A stretch of 64,000 nt of DNA from Pseudomonas sp. MH9.2 (GTDB taxonomy: Bacteria; Pseudomonadota; Gammaproteobacteria; Pseudomonadales; Pseudomonadaceae): positions 3,810,501 through 3,874,500 of the forward strand of contig NZ_CP133784.1 in the NCBI RefSeq assembly GCF_034353875.1, read 5' to 3'. This document shows, piece after piece, positions 1 through 8,684 of the stretch. Within the stretch, counting starts at the first letter, position 1; each line of letters starts with the position of its first letter. The notes below the pieces were generated by a model. That model saw only the letters and a list, made by a program, of their open reading frames with translations, was not told the DNA's origin and did no database searches. Position numbers and translations under genes: made by a program.

Positions 1-477
1 CCCTGGCATGTGCTGGGTGAAGAAGGGGCTGCGGGAGGCGCGGTGCGCTATGTCGACTCGTCGCTGGAGCGCTTGCAGATCAAGGTCAATGGCTTGCCGC
101 CGCAGCGTTACATGCTGACCTGCAATGGCATCGCGGTGCCGCTGCAGCCGACAGGACGGGTCGGCGAGTTCGTTGCGGGCGTGCGTTATCGTGCGTGGCA
201 GCCCTCCAATTGTTTGCAGCCGACCATCCCGGTGCACGCGCCGTTGGTGTTCGACCTGCTCGACACGTGGATGCAGCGTTCGCTGGGGGGTTGCGAGTAT
301 CATGTCGCGCATCCTGGGGGGCGCAATTACGAGACGTTGCCGGTGAATGCCAATGAGGCAGAAAGCCGTCGTCTGTCGCGTTTCTTCCGTATTGGCCATA
401 GCCCCGGCAAGCTGCAAGTGCCGTTGTTGAGCATTAATGATGAACTGCCGATGACGCTGGATATGCGCCGCCACTAG
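1..477 (+). CDS. C-terminal end of a large transglutaminase-like / DUF2126 protein (partial)
   Basis: The frame is open from the first base and ends at TAG 475-477, so only the last 158 residues are present. Segments such as [28 protein letters not shown] and the ending [10 protein letters not shown] resemble the tail of DUF2126 proteins of about 1100 residues, which carry a transglutaminase-like domain at the N-terminus. The catalytic part lies outside the window. It is followed 97 bp later by an ATP-grasp/alpha-E protein and then a small transglutaminase, the usual companions of this family. The biochemical role of the family is unproven; peptide or amide bond formation is only inferred from the partners. 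Confidence 0.8.
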   Translation, partial: PWHVLGEEGAAGGAVRYVDSSLERLQIKVNGLPPQRYMLTCNGIAVPLQPTGRVGEFVAGVRYRAWQPSNCLQPTIPVHAPLVFDLLDTWMQRSLGGCEYHVAHPGGRNYETLPVNANEAESRRLSRFFRIGHSPGKLQVPLLSINDELPMTLDMRRH

Positions 478-574
478 CAAGCCCATTGAGGGAGATGCCA
501 CGCGCAGGGTTTGCCTGAGCGCGTGACATTTTTCTGTACTCATTCGATGTCTTTTGTTGTCTGCCGAGACTTTC

Positions 575-3070
575 ATGCCTGACCTGCTTGACCGTTATCC
601 GCTGACTGCGGGTACTTATCACGAGATGCTCGATGCCAGTGGCGCTGTTCGTCCGCATTGGCAGCGCCTGTATGAGCATCTGCAACGCAGCACGCCCGCG
701 CAGTTGATGCAGCGTCAGGCGTTGCTGACTCGGCAGATTCAGGAAAACGGGGTGACCTACAATGTCTATGCCGATCCAAAAGGCGCAGACCGGCCTTGGG
801 AACTCGATCTACTGCCACACCTGATACCGGCTCAGGAATGGCAGCACGTCGCTGCGGGCATCGCTCAGCGGGCGCGATTGCTCAATGCGGTACTGGCCGA
901 CCTGTACGGTCCTCAGCAGTTGATCGCCGACGGCTTGCTGCCGGCGGAACTGGTGTTCGGGCATAACAATTTTCTGTGGCCGTGTCAGGGCGTGAAACCG
1001 CCCGAAGGCACGTTCCTGCACATGTACGCTGTGGATTTGGCGCGCACTCCCGACGGCCGCTGGTGGGTAACCGCCGACCGTACCCAGGCGCCCTCGGGGG
1101 CCGGTTTTGCGCTGGAAAACCGGCAAATCGTCTCGCGCGCGTTCCCGGACATGTACCGCGACTTGCAGGTGCAGCACCTGTCGGGCTTTTTCCGCGCCTT
1201 GCAAGAGACGCTGGTGCGCCAGGCGCCCAGCGACAACGAAGCGCCACTGGTGGTTCTGTTGACCCCCGGCCGCTTCAACGAAAGCTACTTCGAACACCTT
1301 TATCTCGCTCGCCAACTGGGTTATCCGCTGGTCGAAGGCGGCGATCTGACGGTGCGCGACGCCACGGTTTACCTGAAAACGCTCAGTGGCCTGCGTCGGG
1401 TTCACGCGATCATGCGTCGGCTCGACGATGACTTCTGCGATCCATTGGAGTTGCGCACCGACTCTGCGCTGGGCGTTCCCGGCTTGCTCGAAGCGGTGCG
1501 CCAGGGGCGGGTACTGGTCGCCAACGCCTTGGGCAGCGGCGTTCTGGAATCACCTGGCTTACTGGGCTTTCTGCCGAAAATCAATCAGCACCTGTTTGGT
1601 GAAGAATTGATCCTTCCGTCCGTGGCGACATGGTGGTGCGGCGAACCTCCGGTGCTGGCCCAGGCGCTGGAAAAACTTCCCGAACTGCTGATCAAACCTG
1701 CGTTCCCGTCACAAAGTTTCACGCCGGTGTTCGGTCGCGATTTGAATGTCGAGCAGCGTCAGGCATTGGCAGAGCGGATGCAGGCCCGGCCTTACGCGTA
1801 TGTTGCGCAGGAGCTGGCGCAACTGTCCCACGCACCTGTGTGGCAAACCGATGGCGATCAGTTGCAACCTCGGGCGATTGGTATGCGGGTGTATGCGGTC
1901 GCCAGCGCCGACGGTTATCGGGTGCTGCCGGGTGGGTTGACCCGGGTGGCTGCCGAGGCCGATGCCGACGTAGTGTCGATGCAGCGCGGCGGAGCGAGCA
2001 AGGACACCTGGGTCTTGGGTGAGCGTGTCTATGGTGTTGAACCGTGGAAAGGCCAGCGTGCCCTGGGTGTGCGTGACCTGATTCGACGTGATCCTTATCT
2101 GCCATCGCGGGTGGTGGAGAATTTGTTCTGGTTCGGCCGCTACTGCGAGCGTTGCGATGACAGCGCACGGTTGCTGCGGATCATGCTGGCGCGCTATGTC
2201 GATGGTGACGACCCTTTGGCCCTGCAAGCGGCGGTAAAGCTGGGCGAGAGCCTGCACTTGCTGCCAGACGAGGAAGAGGGGGGCGAACTGCACGAGCGTT
2301 TGCTCGCGGGACTGTTGGGCGAAGACGGGGTCTTCAGCCTGCGGGCCAACCTGCAACGCCTGCAGTGGGCGGCATCGCAAGTGCGCGGCAAGCTGTCGCG
2401 AGAGAACTGGCAAGCGTTGGTTGAACTGCAGCGCGAAACCACAAGTCTGGAAACAGACGATCCTGACTTTGGTGAACTGCTGGACTTCCTCAACCGTCTG
2501 GTGATGTCACTGGCAGCCTTGTCCGGCTTTGCTCTGGACGACATGACCCGCGATGAAGGCTGGCGCTTTTTGATGATCGGTCGACGTATCGAGCGGCTAC
2601 GGTTTCTCAGTACCAGCCTGGCGGCGTTTCTGCGCGATGCTGCGGTAAACGATGACGCGGGCCTGGAGTGGCTGTTGGAGCTGGGCAATAGCAGCATCAC
2701 CTACCGCTCGCGTTACCTGGCAGTGCCGCAATTGATTCCGGTGCTCGACTTGCTGTTGCTCGATGAGCAAAACCCGCACGCGGTGTTGTTCCAGTTGAAG
2801 CTGGTGTCGAGTTCGCTGGTCCGTTTGAACGAAGACTTCGGCGCGCCTCGCGATACCAGCTTGCCGTTATTGATCAGACGCCTGTCGGCCTTCGACCTTG
2901 GCAGCCTGGAGAACTCGCTGTTCGGCCAGGGCAGCGTGCGCGCTGTACTCGATGGTCTGGCCGATTTGCTGCAGAGCATCGGCGAGGCCAGCGGCCAAGT
3001 GTCGGACCGATTGGCCTTGCGCCATTTTGCCCACGTCGATGATGTCAGCCAGCGTACGGTGTCCGTCTGA
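575..3070 (+). CDS. Circularly permuted ATP-grasp + alpha-E domain fusion protein
   Basis: This is an 831-residue protein. The N-terminal half (about residues 60-450) resembles the circularly permuted type 2 ATP-grasp domain (DUF404/DUF407), with a run HNNFLWPCQGVKPPEGTFLH and ATP-grasp-like stretches further on. From about residue 505 (PSRVVENLFWFGRYCER) it becomes the helical alpha-E domain (DUF403). In many bacteria the two domains are separate genes, so this is a fusion. I chose ATG 575 over the upstream TTG 554 because the MPDLLDRYPL start fits the family and a weak GAG lies 7 nt upstream. The stop overlaps the next start by one base (TGATG), so the genes are co-translated. By family, an ATP-dependent ligase-like enzyme of unknown substrate. 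Confidence 0.88.
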   Translation: MPDLLDRYPLTAGTYHEMLDASGAVRPHWQRLYEHLQRSTPAQLMQRQALLTRQIQENGVTYNVYADPKGADRPWELDLLPHLIPAQEWQHVAAGIAQRARLLNAVLADLYGPQQLIADGLLPAELVFGHNNFLWPCQGVKPPEGTFLHMYAVDLARTPDGRWWVTADRTQAPSGAGFALENRQIVSRAFPDMYRDLQVQHLSGFFRALQETLVRQAPSDNEAPLVVLLTPGRFNESYFEHLYLARQLGYPLVEGGDLTVRDATVYLKTLSGLRRVHAIMRRLDDDFCDPLELRTDSALGVPGLLEAVRQGRVLVANALGSGVLESPGLLGFLPKINQHLFGEELILPSVATWWCGEPPVLAQALEKLPELLIKPAFPSQSFTPVFGRDLNVEQRQALAERMQARPYAYVAQELAQLSHAPVWQTDGDQLQPRAIGMRVYAVASADGYRVLPGGLTRVAAEADADVVSMQRGGASKDTWVLGERVYGVEPWKGQRALGVRDLIRRDPYLPSRVVENLFWFGRYCERCDDSARLLRIMLARYVDGDDPLALQAAVKLGESLHLLPDEEEGGELHERLLAGLLGEDGVFSLRANLQRLQWAASQVRGKLSRENWQALVELQRETTSLETDDPDFGELLDFLNRLVMSLAALSGFALDDMTRDEGWRFLMIGRRIERLRFLSTSLAAFLRDAAVNDDAGLEWLLELGNSSITYRSRYLAVPQLIPVLDLLLLDEQNPHAVLFQLKLVSSSLVRLNEDFGAPRDTSLPLLIRRLSAFDLGSLENSLFGQGSVRAVLDGLADLLQSIGEASGQVSDRLALRHFAHVDDVSQRTVSV

Positions 3071-3972
3071 TGAGCGCCCATTACCAGATTTTTCACGACA
3101 CTCATTATGAATACGACAGCCCGGTGTCCCTGGCGCAGCAATTGGCCCATTTGTGGCCACGGCCTTGCGCTTGGCAGCGTTGTACCGAGCAGCAATTGCT
3201 GATCACTCCGACGCCCACCAGCCGACGGGATGAGCTGGATGTATTTGGCAATCCGCTCACGCGTCTGGCATTCGAGCGACCGCATGATGAGTTGCGGGTC
3301 AACGCACGACTGCGGGTCGAAGTGTTGGCCCGGCCGTCGCTGGACTTTAGCCTGTCCGCCGATTGGGATGCCACGCGCAGCGCGTTGACCTACAGCGGGC
3401 GGCCGATGTCACCAGCGATTCTAGAAGCGTGCCGGTTCCGCTTCGAGTCCCCGTATGTGCATTTGAAACAAACCTTCGTCGACTTCTCCGAAAGCTGTTT
3501 TCCGCACGATCAGCCGTTATTGCTGTGCGTGCAGGCGTTGATGGAGAAGATTTTCAGTGAGTTCACCTTCGACGGTGAAGCCACTCAGGTGGCAACGCCG
3601 CTGGTCGAGGTGTTGGAAAATCGACGCGGGGTGTGTCAGGACTTTGCCCACTTGATGCTTGCCTGCCTGCGTTCGCGCGGCCTTGCGGCACGCTATGTCA
3701 GCGGTTATCTGCTCACCCAGCCACCGCCCGGCCAGCCACGCATGATTGGCGCAGATGCGTCGCATGCCTGGATTTCGGTATTTTGTCCGGTGTTGGGTTG
3801 GGTCGATTTTGATCCGACCAACAATGTGCAGCCAGCGTTGGAGCACATCAGCCTGGCCTGGGGCCGGGATTTCTCCGATGTATCGCCGTTGCGTGGGGTG
3901 ATTCTGGGGGGAGGCAGTCATGACCCGGAGGTTCGGGTGACGGTGATGCCGGTCAGCGCCGAGGCCGATTGA
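3070..3972 (+). CDS. Transglutaminase-like cysteine peptidase family protein
   Basis: This 300-residue protein starts with the N-terminal beta region typical of bacterial transglutaminase-like proteins (YQIFHDTHYEYDSPVSLAQQ). A transglutaminase core follows: Cys189 in RRGVCQDFAHLM, His232 in DASHAWISVF and Asp246/248 in VDFDPTNN form the expected Cys-His-Asp triad. No signal peptide is visible, so it is probably cytoplasmic. It overlaps the ATP-grasp/alpha-E gene by one base and is the third member of the DUF2126 / ATP-grasp / transglutaminase set. Families of this kind either hydrolyse or form amide bonds; the substrate is unknown. Confidence 0.9.
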   Translation: MSAHYQIFHDTHYEYDSPVSLAQQLAHLWPRPCAWQRCTEQQLLITPTPTSRRDELDVFGNPLTRLAFERPHDELRVNARLRVEVLARPSLDFSLSADWDATRSALTYSGRPMSPAILEACRFRFESPYVHLKQTFVDFSESCFPHDQPLLLCVQALMEKIFSEFTFDGEATQVATPLVEVLENRRGVCQDFAHLMLACLRSRGLAARYVSGYLLTQPPPGQPRMIGADASHAWISVFCPVLGWVDFDPTNNVQPALEHISLAWGRDFSDVSPLRGVILGGGSHDPEVRVTVMPVSAEAD

Positions 3973-4070
3973 CCTTGGTTAATACATTCTGAAGGGGGAG
4001 GTGCCATGGTCTGCCGCATGAGCGACAGACGTGGCGTACGGGCTTCGTCGATTGGCGAAGCCCCGCGGTT

Positions 4071-4256
4071 TCAGCTGGCAGGCGTTTGCTCTGGAGTCGC
4101 CTCAGCGTCGTCGGCAGGCTCTTGGCCTTCAACGGTTTCGCCTTCTGCGCCGGTTTCAGTCAGGGCAGCATTCTTTTTCTGCAGCTTTTCCTCTTTCTTC
4201 TGCTCTTTTGCCAGATCTCTCTGACGTTTGGCGAAGGAATAGTTAGGTTTAGCCAT
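4071..4256 (-). CDS. Small charged conserved hypothetical protein
   Basis: This 61-residue protein begins MAKPNYSFAKRQRDLAKEQK, continues with a Lys/Glu-rich helix and ends in an acidic, Ala/Pro/Thr-rich tail (GQEPADDAEATPEQTPAS). An upstream in-frame ATG at 4319 would add 21 residues, but the MAKPNYSF start looks like the conserved beginning of this small pseudomonad family. There is no catalytic motif, signal or membrane segment. It is probably transcribed alone between the transglutaminase gene (opposite strand) and the LOG-family gene. Function unknown. Confidence 0.7.
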   Translation of the reverse strand: MAKPNYSFAKRQRDLAKEQKKEEKLQKKNAALTETGAEGETVEGQEPADDAEATPEQTPAS

Positions 4257-4364
4257 GGGCGGTCCTCTGTATAAGGCGGGAAATGCCGCTATTCTGCCTG
4301 AGAACCGGGTCGGGCACACGGCGTTGTGTGCTCAACGGTCTCTGCGAGGCATTTGACCGGCTGG

Positions 4365-4952
4365 TCAGGTCGGTTTTTGGTCTGCCCACTTCGGGGCTGC
4401 CAAGGGTTTCCAGGCCTCCAGGGCGTCCAGCAGTTCGCTCGGCGACTTGCTGATCTGCAGCATGCCGCGGTGCTGCTCGCGGACAAAACCTTCGCTGGCC
4501 ACGTGGTCGAGAAAGTCGGTCAGTTTGCTGTAAAAACCGTTCACGTCCATCAGCCCCAGCGGTTTGGCGTGATAGCCCAACTGGCCCCAGGTCCAGACTT
4601 CGAACATTTCTTCCAGCGTCCCCAAACCACCCGGTAGAGCGATAAAGGCATCGCTTAGTTCCGCCATGCGCGCTTTGCGGGCGTGCATGCCATCGACGAC
4701 TTCGAGTCGGGTCAGGCCTTTGTGGCCGATTTCAGCATTTTGCAGGCTTTCGGGGATGATCCCGATCACTTCGCCGCCCGCCGCCAAGGCGGCATCGGCC
4801 ACGATCCCCATCAGGCCGACGGCACCGCCGCCGTAGACCAGAGTCAACTTGCGTTCAGCCAAGGTACGGCCCAACGCAATCGCAGCTTCGCGGTACACCG
4901 GGTTAGTACCGGCGCTGGCACCGCAAAATACACATACGGATGTTAAAGACAT
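4365..4952 (-). CDS. LOG family protein (nucleoside 5'-monophosphate phosphoribohydrolase)
   Basis: This 195-residue Rossmann-fold protein begins [18 protein letters not shown]. It carries the LOG-family signature [12 protein letters not shown], which binds the nucleotide phosphate and supplies the catalytic Glu, and a GGGAVGLMG nucleotide-binding turn. The family (TIGR00730), once mis-named lysine decarboxylase, releases free bases such as cytokinins or adenine from nucleotide monophosphates. I chose ATG 4952 because GGAG sits 8-9 nt upstream; the in-frame start at 4970 lacks a site. It diverges from azurin across a gap that also holds a possible 27-codon ORF. Confidence 0.9.
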   Translation of the reverse strand: MSLTSVCVFCGASAGTNPVYREAAIALGRTLAERKLTLVYGGGAVGLMGIVADAALAAGGEVIGIIPESLQNAEIGHKGLTRLEVVDGMHARKARMAELSDAFIALPGGLGTLEEMFEVWTWGQLGYHAKPLGLMDVNGFYSKLTDFLDHVASEGFVREQHRGMLQISKSPSELLDALEAWKPLAAPKWADQKPT

Positions 4953-5027
4953 TGCCTGCTCCATGATCATCGATGCTCACAGAGTAAGGGCTCGGGCACC
5001 TCAGTCCAAGCGCCAGTCGCGTCCTGG

Positions 5028-5111
5028 TTATTCGTAATGGTGTTCATAGGTACCGCTGGCGCCGCACGCATAAGCGGCAAACAAGCTGCGAAACAGGCTG
5101 TTGAGGTGCAT
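5028..5111 (-). CDS. Possible 27-residue small protein
   Basis: The reading frame MHLNSLFRSLFAAYACGASG (first 20 residues) ends in a Tyr/His/Glu tail. GGAG is correctly spaced 8 nt upstream of the ATG. It lies in the otherwise empty 360-bp gap between the LOG-family gene and azurin. The sequence is amphipathic at the N-terminus with one Cys. It is too short to judge from codon use, and coding status is inferred only from the ribosome-binding site and the non-random look of the peptide. Confidence 0.4.
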   Translation of the reverse strand: MHLNSLFRSLFAAYACGASGTYEHHYE

Positions 5112-5312
5112 GATGTGTGCTCCAGTGAGTGATGATGGCCCCATGTTAGGGCGTCGCTACTCGCTTGGCTGGTTGATTGTTTCGATGACGTCGATAGCTG
5201 TAGACAGTGACATGCGTTGCGTTGACGCAGGTCATTGGAACTTGACCGCAGATCAGGCAGTCTTCCAACAGACAGTTTTTTCAAAAAAATTACCCTGCCT
5301 TGGAGATTCACC

Positions 5313-5759
5313 ATGCTTCGTAAACTTGTTGCTGTATCCCTGCTGACATTAGTCAGTGGCCACCTGTTGGCGGCAGAGTGCAAGGTCGACATCGATTCCA
5401 CGGACCAGATGTCCTACAGCACTAAAGAAATCACTGTCGACAAAACCTGCAAAACGTTCACTGTTAATCTGACCCACTCCGGCAGCTTGGCAAAAACTGT
5501 CATGGGCCATAACTGGGTGTTGGCCAAAGAAGCTGACGCGCAACCCGTCGCTACCGACGGTATCGGCGCAGGCATCGACAAAAATTACCTGAAAGACGGT
5601 GATGCCCGGGTCATTGCGCACACCAAAGTCATTGGTGCTGGCGAAAAGGATTCGGTGACGTTCGATGTGTCGAAGCTTAATGCCGCTGAAAAATATGCGT
5701 TTTTCTGCACGTTCCCAGGCCACATCAGCATGATGAAAGGCGCTATCGTCCTGAAGTAA
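5313..5759 (+). CDS. azu: Azurin, periplasmic blue copper electron carrier
   Basis: The precursor is 148 residues with a 20-residue Sec signal peptide ([20 protein letters not shown]) cut before AECKVD, leaving a 128-residue mature protein. All type-1 copper ligands are present in mature numbering: Gly45, His46, Cys112, His117 and Met121. Cys3 and Cys26 form the conserved disulfide. ATG 5313 has GGAG at 5302-5305; the longer upstream frame is not needed. Azurin shuttles electrons between periplasmic cytochromes and oxidases or reductases. It is probably monocistronic and ends at a hairpin shared with the convergent gene. Confidence 0.98.
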   Translation: MLRKLVAVSLLTLVSGHLLAAECKVDIDSTDQMSYSTKEITVDKTCKTFTVNLTHSGSLAKTVMGHNWVLAKEADAQPVATDGIGAGIDKNYLKDGDARVIAHTKVIGAGEKDSVTFDVSKLNAAEKYAFFCTFPGHISMMKGAIVLK

Positions 5760-5770
5760 CGCTTGCGCAC

Positions 5771-5807
5771 AGTGTCATGGCCCGGCCCCGCGTCGGGCTA
5801 TGACGCT
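5771..5807. terminator. Hairpin between convergent azurin and hypothetical gene
   Basis: GTCATGGCCCG (5774-5784) pairs with CGGGCTATGAC (5794-5804) around a 9-nt loop, with one G-U type mismatch. It sits directly after azurin and reaches the stop codon of the convergent minus-strand gene, where a bidirectional terminator would be expected. No T-run follows on either side, so termination efficiency is uncertain. Confidence 0.45.
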
Positions 5808-6451
5808 TCAGCCATCCTGAATGTCATGCGAATGGTTTTACCCGCCAGCTCATTGCGGCTCACGGCGCCTCCCGGGCGACGCGGCCTGCGCTGATCGCTG
5901 ATCAGTGTCCACTGCCGATTCGCGGCATGGCAGGTCAAGAGCGATTGCAGGTTTTGCCCATCCGGCTGGGTATACGTCTGCCAACTGCATATCCCGCGAT
6001 ATTCCTTTTCCCCGGATTCGGGAAACCCCGGTACACCTTTTTGCAGCGCATCACGCACGGCGATTGCGCCGCTGGTCGTACTGCTGCGTTGCGCGTACCC
6101 GGCCCCATAAAAACCCTCCGTGACGAAATCCACTTCGCTTAACTGCAGCGTGCAGTCTGGAAGGTGCCACGCCAGCGGTACTTCAAAGCTGAATGTCTGC
6201 GGTAAATCGCTTGGGCGAGTGTCCAGGTGTAACTGTGGGTGGTGATAAGGGCAGCCGTGCTGGCCCGGCATCGGATCGTATTGGGCCGTTCCCCGCAGGG
6301 CGGTGTTCGCGGGCATTTCGCCAATCAACATAAAGTGGGTGCTGCTGCGGTAACCGCTGTCGTTGGCGGGGGGCTCGCAGGTGGCGATTGCGATCCAGCT
6401 GATGACGCCGAGACCAGCGAACAGTGGAAGAAACCAGGCACGCTGAATCAT
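5798..6451 (-). CDS. Hypothetical protein with N-terminal membrane anchor
   Basis: From the ATG at 6451 the protein has 217 residues. It begins with a single hydrophobic segment (MIQRAWFLPLFAGLGVISWI) followed by IATCEPP, which is near but not a good lipobox. The remainder looks like an extracytoplasmic beta-rich domain with several Cys residues. In-frame starts at 6493 and 6550 would lengthen it; none has a convincing Shine-Dalgarno, so the start is uncertain. I do not recognise the family. It is convergent with azurin. Confidence 0.6.
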   Translation of the reverse strand: MIQRAWFLPLFAGLGVISWIAIATCEPPANDSGYRSSTHFMLIGEMPANTALRGTAQYDPMPGQHGCPYHHPQLHLDTRPSDLPQTFSFEVPLAWHLPDCTLQLSEVDFVTEGFYGAGYAQRSSTTSGAIAVRDALQKGVPGFPESGEKEYRGICSWQTYTQPDGQNLQSLLTCHAANRQWTLISDQRRPRRPGGAVSRNELAGKTIRMTFRMAEAS

Positions 6452-6615
6452 CGAAAGGCGTTGAAGGTGATAAGCCCTGTAGGCACTGAGCATCCAACTG
6501 AGTCCTTGCGCGAAACGTCTGACAACAGGTTGCCTAACGCATCGCGCCAACTCAATGGGTTAACAGAAATCGGGAAGTTTCCTACAGCGCTATGCTCGGT
6601 GCAGTGTGTTCTTCT

Positions 6616-7629
6616 TCAGGACGTCATCTTAAAGATGGCCTGCGCATTGCTGCTGTCGAAGTTCAGATCGAGCTTGTCGTCGACGGGGTCGAGTTTGCGC
6701 TGGATAAATTCGACAAACGAGCCGGGCACCTGATGCTCATGCAACTGGCCATTGGTGTCCGCCATTGCGCGACTCACGGTGCAGGCCTTGTAGGCGGTTT
6801 GCATCACTCGGCCCGATGCGGACACTTCGATGCAGGCCTTCATAGGCCGATCCTTGCGGTTCTGGTCGGCCACTAAAGCCTCAAGGTCGGTGACCCGGTC
6901 GGTCAGGTGATTGAAGCTATTGCCTTCGGTGGCGATCCAGGCCATTTCCGCGCTCTCGCTCAGGACTTGCTGATAATCCGCGTGCTGCACCACGCCATGC
7001 TGGCGCTCGAATGCGTCGTACAGCCCCGGCAGCAAGCGATACGCTTCGGCCAAGGTGCAGTGACGGGTCAGTTGCAGGCGTTTGAGGATGCTCAAGTGCT
7101 CGGCGTTCAGCGGATCGCGGCTGGAGCGGGCCACGCGGCTGACGGCCCCCTGAAACGCTTCGCTGAACCGACCGGGATGCAGTTCGGAAACGAAGAACTG
7201 GGCGATGTCTTCCGGCAGATCTTGCTGGCGATAAGCCCAGCCAGTCATGTTCAGTTTGGTCAGTGGATACGTGCGCACGTCAGTAAAGCCCAACGGCTCC
7301 AGTAAGCGAGTGAACGCCAGGCGACCGCGCGGCAGTTCGCCGTTATCGAACCAGTCCACGGTACGAATCGCGCCGTGGTCGAACAGCACTTTGCGGCCAT
7401 TTTCGGCTTGTTCGTCGACGTATACGCGACCTGCTGGCACAGCCTCCACCAGCTTGTGGAGTAGGCACAGGTTCAGCGCTTCAGCCAACCACGCGCGATG
7501 CAGCGCGCTGTCGCTCCAGCTGAAGGCGTGCAGCCCTTCCGGTACTTCGACGTGGGATTCAAGCCACTGCGCAGCAGGTTGGCCGACGACGGAGGCGACG
7601 AGAGAGAAAAGGCCTTGGAACGAGGACAT
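6616..7629 (-). CDS. DUF1338 family protein (2-oxoadipate dioxygenase/decarboxylase-like)
   Basis: This 337-residue protein carries the DUF1338 hallmark FDHGAIRTVDW, whose His belongs to the metal site and whose Arg contacts substrate in characterised members, and the later FFVSELHPGRFSEAF segment. The characterised enzyme HglS/YdcJ converts 2-oxoadipate to D-2-hydroxyglutarate in lysine catabolism. Those proteins are about 450-465 residues, so this is a shorter branch and the substrate may differ. It is notable that amaB/amaA, which feed 2-aminoadipate, lie about 4 kb away. A REP pair separates it from nadE. A single-domain metalloenzyme with a non-HglS substrate is equally possible. Confidence 0.78.
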   Translation of the reverse strand: MSSFQGLFSLVASVVGQPAAQWLESHVEVPEGLHAFSWSDSALHRAWLAEALNLCLLHKLVEAVPAGRVYVDEQAENGRKVLFDHGAIRTVDWFDNGELPRGRLAFTRLLEPLGFTDVRTYPLTKLNMTGWAYRQQDLPEDIAQFFVSELHPGRFSEAFQGAVSRVARSSRDPLNAEHLSILKRLQLTRHCTLAEAYRLLPGLYDAFERQHGVVQHADYQQVLSESAEMAWIATEGNSFNHLTDRVTDLEALVADQNRKDRPMKACIEVSASGRVMQTAYKACTVSRAMADTNGQLHEHQVPGSFVEFIQRKLDPVDDKLDLNFDSSNAQAIFKMTS

Positions 7630-7743
7630 GGGCAGCGGCTCTGGCTGAATGAGAGGTGCCTATGAAAGCGTTGATCAGCCAGCCGGACAAGCGAAAAAAA
7701 ACGGCAGGTTCATTCCGTTTTCTATTGTTGAAACGCCATCCCT

Positions 7744-7836
7744 CTGTAGGCGCGGGCTTGCAACTACGCGTCCCGCCGCGATCAGCTTGATACGGTGTGT
7801 CAGTTACACCGCAATCGCGGGCAAGCCCGCTCCTAC
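7744..7836. repeat. REPIN-like pair between DUF1338 gene and nadE
   Basis: An inverted pair of REP-type units: a degenerate unit near 7744-7761 and a canonical one at 7815-7836 (TCGCGGGCAAGCCCGCTCCTAC). Such palindromes are spread by RAYT transposases in Pseudomonas and often follow stop codons. Confidence 0.75.
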
Positions 7837-7853
7837 GTGGGTTCTGTGTTGTT

Positions 7854-8681
7854 TTACGGCGCGAATGGCAGTTCGCGCTTGTGCTGCGTTTTTGCGTAGG
7901 TGTCGCGGATGATCTTGAAGGCTTCTTCGCGGACCGTCTCGCCATGCAGGAACGCATCGATCTCGGCATAGGTCACGCCGTGGGACGCCTCATCCGGTTT
8001 GCCGGGTACTAGGTCTTCAAGGTCAGCGGTGGGGACTTTTTCCACCAGCGATTGCGGGGCGCCAAAACTGCGGGCAATGGCCCGAACCTGATTTTTCACC
8101 AGCCCGCTGAGCGGTGCCAGGTCGCAGGCACCGTCGCCGAACTTGGTGAAAAAACCCATCACGGCTTCCGCCGCATGGTCGGTGCCGATCACCAGCCCCT
8201 GGCGCGCGCCGGCGATGGTGTATTGCGCGACCATGCGCATCCGCGCCTTGGTGTTGCCCATCACAAAATCTACCGCGCTGGCGTGTTGGCCTTCGAATGC
8301 CTTGATCTGCGCTGCCAGCGCTTGCACGGACGGACCGATATTGACTGTGTGCGACTCGTCCGGCGCAATGAACTCCAGACATGCCTGGGCTTCGTGCTCG
8401 TCGAACTGGACCTGGTACGGCAGGCGGACTGCGATGAACCGATAGCTGTCATCCCCGGTGCTTTTACGCAATTGCTCGACGGCGCGTTGCGCGAGCAAAC
8501 CGGCGGTCAGCGAGTCGACACCGCCACTGATGCCCAGTACCAGGGTCTTGAGCCTGGCGTTCTGCAGGCATTGCTGGATAAAGGCGATCCGTCGGGCGAC
8601 CTCGGCTTCAAGTGCATTCTGGTTGGCGAAAGGCGGCTGGACCTTGAGCTGTTCAGCGATCTGGAGCTGTACGGCTTGCAT
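7854..8681 (-). CDS. nadE: NH3-dependent NAD+ synthetase
   Basis: This 275-residue N-type ATP pyrophosphatase has the PP-loop SGGVDS in [19 protein letters not shown] near residue 55. It also has the downstream motif [19 protein letters not shown], characteristic of ammonia-dependent NadE, and lacks a glutaminase domain. It catalyses the last step of NAD synthesis, deamido-NAD + NH3 + ATP to NAD. It begins 3 bp after the pncB stop, forming a two-gene NAD-salvage operon. Confidence 0.97.
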   Translation of the reverse strand: MQAVQLQIAEQLKVQPPFANQNALEAEVARRIAFIQQCLQNARLKTLVLGISGGVDSLTAGLLAQRAVEQLRKSTGDDSYRFIAVRLPYQVQFDEHEAQACLEFIAPDESHTVNIGPSVQALAAQIKAFEGQHASAVDFVMGNTKARMRMVAQYTIAGARQGLVIGTDHAAEAVMGFFTKFGDGACDLAPLSGLVKNQVRAIARSFGAPQSLVEKVPTADLEDLVPGKPDEASHGVTYAEIDAFLHGETVREEAFKIIRDTYAKTQHKRELPFAP

Positions 8682-8684
8682 GAT

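Noticed and set aside
5242..5256. ANR/FNR box (TTGACCGCAGATCAG) upstream of azurin
   Set aside because: The half-sites are one base too far apart and the outer bases do not match TTGAT-N4-ATCAA.
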